Shown here piece by piece: positions 33,830 to 41,672 of a stretch of 48,181 nucleotides of DNA. The stretch is taken from assembly GCA_052035955.1 (NCBI GenBank), contig JBPOHD010000057.1:1-48181 (forward strand), read 5' to 3'. The notes beneath the pieces were generated by a model that searched no databases, was not told the DNA's origin, and saw only the letters and a program-made list of their open reading frames with translations. Position numbers and translations under genes: made by a program. This stretch comes from JAEUNJ01 sp052035955 (GTDB lineage Bacteria; Pseudomonadota; Gammaproteobacteria; Burkholderiales; Rhodocyclaceae). Numbering within the stretch: the stretch's first letter is position 1; each line of letters starts with the position of its first letter.

Positions 33830-34755
33830 CGCGGGTCACCCTGGGCCTGGCGATGATCGTCAAGGACGAGGCGGCAAACCTCCATGCCTGCCTTGGCCCC
33901 CTGATGCCGGTCCTCGATGCAGTCTCGATTGTCGATACCGGATCGACCGACGGCACGGTCGAGGTCCTGCAACGGGACTTCGGCGTTGCCGCGGGGACCT
34001 GCATCCTCCTGGAGTCCGAATGCTTCGACAAGACCGTCGCGCGCAACCAGGCCCTGGCCGGGCTGTCCACGGACTGGATCATCGTCCTCGACGCCGACGA
34101 ACGGGTAGCGGCGGACCGGCTGGCGAGCTTTCGCGACTCCCTCGGCAAGGCCGATGCCGACGCCTGCTTCTGCCCGTGGGTGACCCATCGGCCGACGGGG
34201 CCGCTGCATGACTACAAGCTCGCCGTGTTTCGCCGCGGATTGCAGGCCAGGGGACGCGTCCACGAGAACATGCAGACAGACCTGCGGGTCCGCGGCTGGC
34301 GGGCCCGGTGGAATGCCGACCTGGTGATCGACCACCATCCCGATCCGTCCCGCATGAGGTCGAAGCGGGCCTGGTACGGCCGCCGACTCGATTGCGCCCT
34401 GGAGCGCGAACCCGGCTGGATACGCTACCACTGGTTCAAGGGCTACATCGCCTGGCGGGACGGCCACATCGACGTCGCGCGGGAGTCCCTGTCGGCTGCT
34501 GCCGCCAGTCGGTCCTCCCGGTTTCCGGTCGAATGCCTCAACGCCCACATGGTGCTGGCGGAACTCCACGCACGTGCCGGGGACGGCGAAGCGGCGGCGG
34601 CTGTCGTCACCGATGCCCGTGATTTCCTCGGCGGGGTCGGCGACGACTGGGAGGTACGGATCAATTTCCGCCTGGCGCCCTGGCTCGCCGCCGCGGCGGC
34701 GGCGATCGCCGAAGGCCGCCTGGATGCGGTGCGCGCCTACGAGTTCGCCTGCTGA
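33826..34755 (+). CDS. Glycosyltransferase family 2
   Basis: A 309-residue GT-A glycosyltransferase. The nucleotide-sugar-binding start LAMIVKDEAANLHACLGPL, VSIVDTGSTDGTVEVL, the metal-binding DADE in IIVLDADERVAADRL, and a conserved FRRG/GRVHEN segment are visible. The C-terminal third looks helical and TPR-like (ARESLSAAAASRSSRFPVEC, VLAELHARAGDGEAA), as in the WaaE/SunS-like subgroup that acts on lipopolysaccharide cores or peptides. The ATG overlaps the stop of the PaaK-like gene, so they are coupled. It converges with the next GT2, overlapping it by 19 bp. Donor and acceptor unknown. Confidence 0.87.
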   Translation: MTRVTLGLAMIVKDEAANLHACLGPLMPVLDAVSIVDTGSTDGTVEVLQRDFGVAAGTCILLESECFDKTVARNQALAGLSTDWIIVLDADERVAADRLASFRDSLGKADADACFCPWVTHRPTGPLHDYKLAVFRRGLQARGRVHENMQTDLRVRGWRARWNADLVIDHHPDPSRMRSKRAWYGRRLDCALEREPGWIRYHWFKGYIAWRDGHIDVARESLSAAAASRSSRFPVECLNAHMVLAELHARAGDGEAAAAVVTDARDFLGGVGDDWEVRINFRLAPWLAAAAAAIAEGRLDAVRAYEFAC

Positions 34756-35699
34756 GCGTCGGCTTGCGGTTCCCGCACCGTCCAGCGCTCACCCGCGAAC
34801 TTGCAGCCGAAATAGATGGCCGCCAGGAATACGGTGAGGATCCGTTCCCGTCGCGATACCGTGGCATCCGCCATGTCCTCGGACAGCGCGTTTTCGACGG
34901 CCGCCCACGACGTTTGGACCCGCCTCGCGGAGGCCCGCCAGGACCTCTCGGCGGCATCGACCCCGCGCATTGCCGAAGCATCCCGGCCGTGGTGCCATCC
35001 CCTCACGGCCAAGGGCAGGATGCCGCGTGGAGGGGGATGCACCGTCCGGGCGGCAGGCGCCACCCATATCGCGACGCCCCCTGCCGACAGCCGACCGGCG
35101 AGCATGCAGCACTGGCCACGGAAGAGCGGCGCCTCCGGAAATCCGCCGAATCGAACGAACACCTCGCGCCGGAAAGCCACGTTGTTGGCCCAGAACTCCG
35201 CCACGCGCCGCAGCGGTCCAACTGGCGGCGTCCGGCGCGGGAAAAACCAGAATCGGGACACGGCACGGGAAAAGGCCTCGTCCCGGGCGACGGTGGTGAC
35301 GCCACCCACCACGTCGACGTCCTTCCGCGATATCGCATCGGCCAATGCGGCCAGCCATCCTTCCTCCGGGACGGTATCGCTGTCGAGCATGATCACCACG
35401 GGATGGCTCGCTGCGGCGACCGCCACGTTCTTCAGCCGGTAATAGCCAGCACCGGGTTCCGCGATCAGGCGCGGGACGATCCCCACCGGAAAACTCTCCA
35501 CGGCGAGGGCGCGAAGGGACTCCGCGGACACCCGACCGGGGTCGAATGCGAGCAATACCTCCACGGTCGCCCCGGTGGCTTCGGTACAGGCGGAAACCTG
35601 CCGGGCAAGGGCCCGCAGTACGGCCCTCCCCCTGGCCCACCCGGCGAAACGCGGGTTCTCCCATTCCAACGCAATGCTCAGGTCGACCGAACTTCCCAA
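34737..35699 (-). CDS. Glycosyltransferase family 2, oppositely oriented
   Basis: A 320-residue GT2 protein. It has SVDLSIALEWENPRFAGWAR at the N-terminus, VEVLLAFDPGRV, the metal-binding DSD in VVIMLDSDTVPEEGWL, and WANNVAFRREVF followed by FRGQCCMLAGRL. A hydrophobic helix near the C-terminus (ILTVFLAAIYFGCKF) may anchor it to the membrane. The frame is open far upstream, but the best start is TTG at 35699, with AGGAGG 9 bp upstream and homology beginning just after. It is the only gene of the 29721-39621 block on the minus strand: it converges with the upstream GT2 (19-bp overlap) and diverges from the GT41 gene by 44 bp. Confidence 0.82.
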   Translation of the reverse strand: MGSSVDLSIALEWENPRFAGWARGRAVLRALARQVSACTEATGATVEVLLAFDPGRVSAESLRALAVESFPVGIVPRLIAEPGAGYYRLKNVAVAAASHPVVIMLDSDTVPEEGWLAALADAISRKDVDVVGGVTTVARDEAFSRAVSRFWFFPRRTPPVGPLRRVAEFWANNVAFRREVFVRFGGFPEAPLFRGQCCMLAGRLSAGGVAIWVAPAARTVHPPPRGILPLAVRGWHHGRDASAMRGVDAAERSWRASARRVQTSWAAVENALSEDMADATVSRRERILTVFLAAIYFGCKFAGERWTVREPQADAQQANS

Positions 35700-35743
35700 T
35701 CCCTTTTCCCTCCTGTCCGTAGAATGCCACCGGATCCCCGCGA

Positions 35744-37936
35744 ATGCGAACGGAAGTGGCCACAGAAATCCAGTCCCCCTACGAGATTGCCCACATCGCC
35801 CTGGCCGAGGGCCGCCATCGGCAGGTCCTGGACATCGTCGGCCCCCTGGCCGACCGATCTCCCACTGCCGAGGCCTGCTACCTGATCGGGGCGGCCTGGT
35901 ACGGCCTGTCCCGGCCTTCCGAGGCCCTCCAGGCCTTCGACCGGGCATTGGAACTGCAATCGGACCACAGGGGTGCCGGCAATGGGGCCGCGGCCGCGCT
36001 GGCGGCCCTGGGGCACCTCGCGGAGGCCGCTGACCGCCTGCGGGCCCGCCTCGCCCGGTCGCCCCGGGAGGCCGATACCCTGGCCAATCTCGCCCTGGTC
36101 GAACTGGGAATGGCCAACGCCAGCGAGGCCCTCGAGGCAACCGACCGCGCCCTCGAGTGCGAACCGGACCACGTCGCGGCCTGGTCGGCCCGGGGCCAGT
36201 CGCTCCTGGCCCTGTCGCGGCCGGGAGAGGCAGCCGAGGCCTTTGCCCGCTGCTGCGAACTGGCGCCACATTCGGCAATACACTGGTTCAACCTCGGCGA
36301 GGCCGAGCTCGCCGACGACCAATATGGGGCGGCACGCGATGCCTACGAGGCAGCCATGCGCCGGGACGCTTCATTCGGATTCCCGCGGATCGGCCGGGCA
36401 ATCGCCCTGGCCATGGGCGGCAACTACGACGAGGCGGACGGGGAATTCGCGGCGCTCGACGCCGACCAGCCGGCGGCGTTCAGGGACTACTTTGCAAACA
36501 TGGCCCGGGCCGCCGGAGTCGATATGCCTGCCGAATGGCGGCCCGCGGCCAGGGAGATCCATGCCGCACGGCTCGCCCACCGGGTCGAGGCCTGCGATTG
36601 GGCAGCGGAGGAGCCGGCCAGCGCATTGTTCCGGGAACTCGCGGCACGGAGTGCCGCGGGAGGGCAACTGAACGACCGGGCCCTGCTGCTCCACGCCCTG
36701 CACCTGCCCCTGGGCCAGACCGAGCATGTGGCCATCGCCGGCGGCATCAGCCGGTCCATCCGTTCCGCCCACGCTCCCCGGCCGCCCGGCAGGGGCCGGC
36801 CGGCCGGGGATCGAATCAGACTCGGCGTCGTGACGCCCAACGTCCGCGACCACCCCTCCACCCAGATCCAGTGGCGCCGCCTGGCCTTGCACGACCGGTC
36901 GCGTTTCGAGATCTTCGCCTATGCCCTGACCGCGCCGGACGGCAGCGATCTGGCAGGCCGGTTCGAGCAGTCCTGCGACGTCTTCCGCACGATGGCCGGC
37001 GCCAACGCCGACGCGATCGCCTGGCGGGTCGCCCGCGATGGCATCGACATCCTGATGGACGTCTCCGGCCATTTCGACTTCAGCCGGCCGGAGGTTTTCG
37101 CCCTGCGACCGGCCGCCGTCAACCTCTCCTACCTCGGCATGCCGGCCTCCCTGGGCGATGGCCTGGTCGATTACCGGATCAGCGATGCCCTCTGTACCCC
37201 GGACGCCTTGCGGCCGGGGTGGCCGGAAGCGGTGATCCGCCTTCCCGGGACCCATTTCATCTACAACGACCAGGAGCCGATCGCCGACGAAGTGCCTCTC
37301 AGGCACGACTGGGGGCTGCCGGAGGCGGGAACCGTCCTCGCCTGCTTCAACTCGGCGGCCAAATACGACAGGGAAAGCTTTGCCGCCTGGATGGCCGTGC
37401 TCGGCCGGGTACCGCAGGCCGTCCTGTGGCTGCTCGATCCCGGCGATCCCGCGCGCCGGCGGCTGCTGGAGGCGACGGCCGGCGCCGGGGTCGACAGGCA
37501 GCGGCTGGTCTTCGCCCAACGCATCCCGCGCCCGCGGCACCTGGCCCGCCTGCGCTGCGCCGACCTTTTCCTCGACACCTTCCGCTACGGCGCCCACACC
37601 ACCGCCGCCGACGCCCTGTGGGCCGGCCTGCCCGTCCTCACCCGCCTGGGGAGCACCATGGCCTCCCGCCTGACCGGAAGCATCGTCGCGGCCGCCGGCC
37701 TTGGCGATCTGGCCGTCGGCGACACAGCCGCCTATGTGGCGGCGGCCACCGATCTCGCCGGCAGCGCCGATGCCCTGGCGGACCTGCGACGGCGTCTGGC
37801 GGCCGGCCGGAACGATTGCGTCCTGTTCGACACCGCCGGTCGGGTCCGCGAGCTGGAGCGGGCCATGATCGAGGTCATGGCCCGCCATCGGCGCGGCCTT
37901 CCGCCCACTTCCTTCGACCTGGATCCCCGGACCTGA
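35744..37936 (+). CDS. TPR-containing GT41 glycosyltransferase (O-GlcNAc transferase-like)
   Basis: A 730-residue protein. Residues about 10-235 are tetratricopeptide repeats (ALQAFDRALELQSDH, ALEATDRALECEPDH, AAEAFARCCELAP). The rest is a SPINDLY/OGT-type GT-B catalytic region: LGVVTPNVRDHPSTQ with the conserved His, DVSGHFDFSRPEVFALRPA, LSYLGMPASLGDGLVDY, LACFNSAAKYDR with the conserved Lys, and LDTFRYGAHTTAADALWAG with the HTT donor-binding loop. Eukaryotic OGT and bacterial HMW1C are GT41 enzymes that glycosylate proteins, so a protein acceptor is plausible here. The ATG at 35744 is used. It is followed two bases later by the GT2-sulfotransferase gene. Acceptor unknown. Confidence 0.9.
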   Translation: MRTEVATEIQSPYEIAHIALAEGRHRQVLDIVGPLADRSPTAEACYLIGAAWYGLSRPSEALQAFDRALELQSDHRGAGNGAAAALAALGHLAEAADRLRARLARSPREADTLANLALVELGMANASEALEATDRALECEPDHVAAWSARGQSLLALSRPGEAAEAFARCCELAPHSAIHWFNLGEAELADDQYGAARDAYEAAMRRDASFGFPRIGRAIALAMGGNYDEADGEFAALDADQPAAFRDYFANMARAAGVDMPAEWRPAAREIHAARLAHRVEACDWAAEEPASALFRELAARSAAGGQLNDRALLLHALHLPLGQTEHVAIAGGISRSIRSAHAPRPPGRGRPAGDRIRLGVVTPNVRDHPSTQIQWRRLALHDRSRFEIFAYALTAPDGSDLAGRFEQSCDVFRTMAGANADAIAWRVARDGIDILMDVSGHFDFSRPEVFALRPAAVNLSYLGMPASLGDGLVDYRISDALCTPDALRPGWPEAVIRLPGTHFIYNDQEPIADEVPLRHDWGLPEAGTVLACFNSAAKYDRESFAAWMAVLGRVPQAVLWLLDPGDPARRRLLEATAGAGVDRQRLVFAQRIPRPRHLARLRCADLFLDTFRYGAHTTAADALWAGLPVLTRLGSTMASRLTGSIVAAAGLGDLAVGDTAAYVAAATDLAGSADALADLRRRLAAGRNDCVLFDTAGRVRELERAMIEVMARHRRGLPPTSFDLDPRT

Positions 37937-37938
37937 AG

Positions 37939-39621
37939 ATGACCGCACTTCCCGACCTGGCTTTCGTCGTCACCTGCATGGGCCGACTGCGGCACCTGCA
38001 ACAATCCCTGCCCCGCCTGGCCATGCAGGCGGGCACGGAATGCATCCTCGTGGACTACTCCTGCCCCGACCACTGCGGCGCCTGGGCCGAGGCCGCCTTC
38101 CCCGGCGTACGCGTGGTGAGGGTTCCCGGGCAGCGGACCTTCAACCTGGCGCGGGCCCGCAATGCGGGGGCGGCGGCTGCGGCGGCCCGCTGGCTTTGCT
38201 TCGTCGACGCGGATGTCCTGGTATCGGCCCGATTCGCCGAGGCACTGCGCCCCCTGCTGCAGCCGCGGCTCCTGCTGCGCGCCTCGCCTCTGACACCGGA
38301 GCTCTGGGGCACCCATGTGGTGCCCACCGAAGACCTGCGGCGAGTCGGCGGCTACGACGAGTGCTTCGAGGGTTGGGGGGGCGAGGACGTGGATTTCTTC
38401 GCCCGGCTGGGGGACGCCGGCTGCGGCAGCGCCGCCTTTCCCGCCTGGCTGGTCGAGGCCCTGGGCCACGACGACGAGGCGCGGGTGCGCTTCCACGACG
38501 TCAAGGACCGGCAGCTGAGCCGCCACGTCAACACCCTTTACCGGCATGCCAAGCAGGACATGGGCCGCATCAGCGGCGCCTACCTGAGCGAGGAGGTGAG
38601 GCGGGCGCTCCACCGGGAGGCCGGGCGGGCCCTGTCCGGGGGACCCGGGCGGCTGTCGGTCGGACTCGGGCGCCGCAATCTCACCGAGGACATGGCCATG
38701 GAGGTCCGGCTCGAGTACACGCTGATGCGGCGCGAACCGGTTTCGCCGCCGCCAGCACCGGAGCCCCTGCCGCCGCCGGCCCCTTTCATCGTCGGGACGG
38801 GCGATTGCGGTTCGACGCTGCTGCGGTTGATGCTCGACAGGCATCCCGACCTGGCGGTCGCATCGGATACCCATTTCCTGTCCGACCTGATGCAGATATG
38901 GAACGACGTGCCCCAGGCCGTCGGCCCCATGTTCGGGCGCCTCGTCACCGATCCGGGATGGCCCGCCTACGGAATCGACGCCGAGGACCTGGCGGCACGG
39001 CTGCGCGAAGACCGGATCGGCGATCCCGGCAGTTTCCTGCGCGCCTTCTACGGCCGGCACGCCGCCAGCCAGGGCAAGACGCGATGGGGTGACCGGACGC
39101 TCGACCATCTGGCGCACATGGTCCGGCTCGCGGAATGGCTACCGGAAACACGTTTCATCCACCTCGTGCGGGATGGTCGGGACGTGGCCGCCGCCGGGCG
39201 GACCACGGTGGAGAATCCACCGCCCGCTGCCGCAACGGCGTCCCGCTGGGCCGCTACCCTGGGGGTTGCCCGGGCCTTCAATCCGGGCCCGGACCGCTAC
39301 CTGGAGATCCGTTACGAGGACCTCGTCGCCGCACCGGAAGCCACCCTGCGCCGGATCTGCGGATTCATCGACCTGCCCTGGCATTCCGCCCTGCTCGAGT
39401 ACGGCCGGATCGCGCCCACCCGGATCGCCGAAACGGAATCCCTGGCCCGCCGTGGCGGACCGTCGGCGGCGCTGTTGCGGCGGCAATACCTGCAGTCCGC
39501 CGGGTCGCCGGACGCGGCGGGCATCGGCGCATGGAGGCAGTCCCTGAGCCGGGAGGAGCAGGAGCAGTTCCGCCTCCTCGCAGGACCCCTGCTCGATTCA
39601 CTGGGTTACCCGACGGACTGA
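37939..39621 (+). CDS. Bifunctional GT2 glycosyltransferase-sulfotransferase fusion
   Basis: A 560-residue two-domain protein. Residues 1 to about 265 form a GT-A domain (FVVTCMGRLRHLQQSLPRL, RTFNLARARNAGA, DAD at 90-92, and FEGWGGEDVDFFARLGDAG as in galactosyltransferase/chondroitin synthase-type GT2 enzymes). A Pro-rich linker (about 268-282) leads to a PAPS-dependent sulfotransferase domain: FIVGTGDCGSTLLRLMLDRH (5'-phosphosulfate loop) and FIHLVRDGRDVAAAGRT (3'-phosphate motif, about 407-421). In the first loop an Asp (289) stands where many relatives have Arg. It probably adds a sugar and sulfates the product, but that is inference. ATG at 37939 lies 2 bases after the GT41 stop. Last gene of the accessory block. 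Confidence 0.87.
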   Translation: MTALPDLAFVVTCMGRLRHLQQSLPRLAMQAGTECILVDYSCPDHCGAWAEAAFPGVRVVRVPGQRTFNLARARNAGAAAAAARWLCFVDADVLVSARFAEALRPLLQPRLLLRASPLTPELWGTHVVPTEDLRRVGGYDECFEGWGGEDVDFFARLGDAGCGSAAFPAWLVEALGHDDEARVRFHDVKDRQLSRHVNTLYRHAKQDMGRISGAYLSEEVRRALHREAGRALSGGPGRLSVGLGRRNLTEDMAMEVRLEYTLMRREPVSPPPAPEPLPPPAPFIVGTGDCGSTLLRLMLDRHPDLAVASDTHFLSDLMQIWNDVPQAVGPMFGRLVTDPGWPAYGIDAEDLAARLREDRIGDPGSFLRAFYGRHAASQGKTRWGDRTLDHLAHMVRLAEWLPETRFIHLVRDGRDVAAAGRTTVENPPPAAATASRWAATLGVARAFNPGPDRYLEIRYEDLVAAPEATLRRICGFIDLPWHSALLEYGRIAPTRIAETESLARRGGPSAALLRRQYLQSAGSPDAAGIGAWRQSLSREEQEQFRLLAGPLLDSLGYPTD

Positions 39622-39658
39622 ACCCCACTGGCAGCGGGTTCCCGCCGCGATGCAGCGA

Positions 39659-39683
39659 CGGCGCCCTGCGGTGCAAGGCGCCG
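39659..39683. terminator. Possible bidirectional hairpin between convergent genes
   Basis: CGGCGCC (39659-39665) pairs with GGCGCCG (39677-39683) over an 11-base loop, in the 74-bp gap between the sulfotransferase fusion (+) and folA (-). It has no T tract. Confidence 0.4.
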
Positions 39684-39695
39684 ACCGTGGCGGAT

Positions 39696-40166
39696 CTAGA
39701 TGCGGACCAGGGTCACGAACGCGAAATCGAGGCCCTCGGCCGAACGGTGCGCTTCGCGCGCCGTCTCCCTCCATGCGTCCCGGTCGAAGGCCGGGAAGAA
39801 TGCGTCGCCGGGCACGTCGGCGTCGATCTCGGTCAATTCCAGGCGATCCACCAGCGGCAAGGCCTGGGCATAGAGGTTGGCGCCGCCTATCACATAGGCA
39901 TCTTCGCCGGCCGCCGCCATGGCCTCCGGCAGGGAATGGACCACCTGGATGCCCTCGGCCCGGTAGCCCCGATCACGGGTCACCACCAGGTGCCGCCTTC
40001 CCGGCAGCGGCCGGCCCAGGGATTCCCAGGTCCGCCGGCCCATGATCATCGCATGGCCCATGGTGAGAGCCTTGAAACGGCGGAGGTCCTCGGGCAGGCG
40101 CCAGGGAAGCGCGTTGTCGCGGCCGATCGTGCCATTGCGGGCCACCGCCGCGATCAACGCCGTCAT
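39696..40166 (-). CDS. folA: Dihydrofolate reductase
   Basis: A 156-residue chromosomal-type DHFR reducing dihydrofolate with NADPH. Landmarks: MTALIAAVARNGTIGRDNAL at the N-terminus, PWRLPEDLRRFKALTMGHAM with the active-site Trp and Glu/Asp region, MGRRTWESLGRPLPGR (NADPH-binding Arg, Thr), VIGGANLYAQALP and a C-terminal FAFVTL. The ATG at 40166 overlaps the stop of glgA (ATGA), with GGGGA upstream. It therefore ends the glycogen operon instead of sitting beside thyA as in many genomes. Complete, with no signs of acquired resistance context. Confidence 0.95.
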   Translation of the reverse strand: MTALIAAVARNGTIGRDNALPWRLPEDLRRFKALTMGHAMIMGRRTWESLGRPLPGRRHLVVTRDRGYRAEGIQVVHSLPEAMAAAGEDAYVIGGANLYAQALPLVDRLELTEIDADVPGDAFFPAFDRDAWRETAREAHRSAEGLDFAFVTLVRI

Positions 40167-41626
40167 GTCGTCCCCTGGCCGGCCAGGGCCGCGGAATAGA
40201 CGTCGACATAGCGCCGGGCCGGGCCGTCCCAGCCGAAATCGCCTCCCATGCCATTGGTCTGGATGCGCTTCCAGGCCGCCGGGTCGCGCCAGGTGGCAAT
40301 CGCCCGGCCGACCGACGCGGCAAGGGCCTCGACCGTCGCCGCCCGGAAGACGAAGCCGTTGGCCCCGCGGGTCTCGTCGCCGGGTTCGCCATGGTCGCGC
40401 ACCGTGTCGGCGAGGCCTCCGGTGGCCCGCACGACGGGCGGGGTGCCATAGCGCAGGCTGTACATCTGGTTGAGGCCGCAAGGTTCGAAGCGCGAGGGCA
40501 TCAGGAAAAGGTCGGCGCCTGCCTCGATGCGGTGCGCGAGACCCTCGTCGAAACCGATGCGGACGGCGATCCGTCCGGGGTTGCGAACCGCCATGTCGAG
40601 ATAGGCGGCCTCCAGGACCGTGTCGCCGCTTCCGAGGACGGCGAGCTGGGCCGGGGATTCGGCGAGCAGGTCCTCCAGGGCGGGCACGAGGTCCAGGCCC
40701 TTCTGGTAGGTGAGGCGGCTGATGATGCCCAGCAGGGGCAGGTCCTTGCGCGATTCGAGGCCCATTTCGGCCTGCAGGGCCGCCTTGCAGGCCGCCTTGC
40801 CCTTCAGCTTTCCCGGCTCGAAATGGGCGGGCAGCCAGGGATCGACGGAGGGATCCCAGGCCGCCGTGTCGATGCCGTTGAGGATGCCGTAAAGCCTGTC
40901 GCCGCGATGGCGGAGCAAGCCGGCCAGCCCCATCCCTTCGGCATCGGTGCAGATTTCCCGCGCATAGCTGGGACTGACGGTGGTGATCCGGTCGGCGAAC
41001 TGCAGCCCGGCCTTGAGGAAGGAAAGCAGGCCGTGGTACTCCACGCCATGCATCTGCCAGAGGTGCGGGGGCAGGCCGAGGGGAACCATCGTTTCCCGCC
41101 CGAACACCCCCTGGAAGGCCAGGTTGTGCACGGTGATCACGGAGCGGGCCACGGAATCGGCCTGGAGCGACAGGAAGACCGGGGCCAGGCCCGCCTGCCA
41201 ATCGTTGCAATGGACGATGTCCGGCCGCCAGTCCAGGGGACTGTGAGCGGCGCCGAGCAGGGCGGCGACGCGCGACAGCAGGCCGAAGCGCATCGCATTG
41301 TCCGGCCAGTCCTGGTTGCCGGGCCCCAGGTAGGGGTTGCCGGGCCGCTCGTAATAGGGGGCATGGTCGATCAGAAGCAGGGGCATGCCATCCGGCGCCA
41401 GGGCCTCCCGCAGCATGGGTTCCGGGTAGGCGCCGCCCAGCCAGACAATGTGGGTACGGGCCGGGGCGTCGGGGAAGGCCGCCTTGAGGGCCGGGTAGGC
41501 CGGGATGAGGACGCGGACGTCGTGGCCCTGGGCTCGCAGGGCTGCCGGCAGGGCGGCGGCGACGTCGCCGAGGCCGCCCGTCTTGACCCAGGGGGCCATC
41601 TCGGAAGTGACGAACAGAATGCGCAT
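40163..41626 (-). CDS. glgA: Glycogen synthase (ADP-glucose, GT5)
   Basis: A 487-residue bacterial glycogen synthase that extends alpha-1,4-glucan from ADP-glucose. The N-terminal MRILFVTSEMAPWVKTGGLG contains the KTGGL ADP-glucose-binding motif; FVLHNLAFQG-type text appears as TVHNLAFQGVFGRETM, followed by SPSYAREICTDAEGMGL, a GIDTAAWDPSVD segment, and the C-terminal PSRFEPCGLNQMYSLRYG with the catalytic Glu. Length fits E. coli GlgA. ATG at 41626 begins exactly at the conserved start. 46 bp separate it from pgi upstream, and it overlaps folA downstream. Confidence 0.95.
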   Translation of the reverse strand: MRILFVTSEMAPWVKTGGLGDVAAALPAALRAQGHDVRVLIPAYPALKAAFPDAPARTHIVWLGGAYPEPMLREALAPDGMPLLLIDHAPYYERPGNPYLGPGNQDWPDNAMRFGLLSRVAALLGAAHSPLDWRPDIVHCNDWQAGLAPVFLSLQADSVARSVITVHNLAFQGVFGRETMVPLGLPPHLWQMHGVEYHGLLSFLKAGLQFADRITTVSPSYAREICTDAEGMGLAGLLRHRGDRLYGILNGIDTAAWDPSVDPWLPAHFEPGKLKGKAACKAALQAEMGLESRKDLPLLGIISRLTYQKGLDLVPALEDLLAESPAQLAVLGSGDTVLEAAYLDMAVRNPGRIAVRIGFDEGLAHRIEAGADLFLMPSRFEPCGLNQMYSLRYGTPPVVRATGGLADTVRDHGEPGDETRGANGFVFRAATVEALAASVGRAIATWRDPAAWKRIQTNGMGGDFGWDGPARRYVDVYSAALAGQGTT

Positions 41627-41672
41627 GGTATTCCCGGGAACTTGAGGTCCGAATTGCGGGGGAGGCGGAAGG

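Noticed and set aside
36157..37938. 594 extra N-terminal codons in frame with the GT2-sulfotransferase gene
   Set aside because: This part overlaps the GT41 gene in another frame and is Arg/Pro/Gly-rich noise. The real start is the ATG at 37939, two bases after the GT41 stop.
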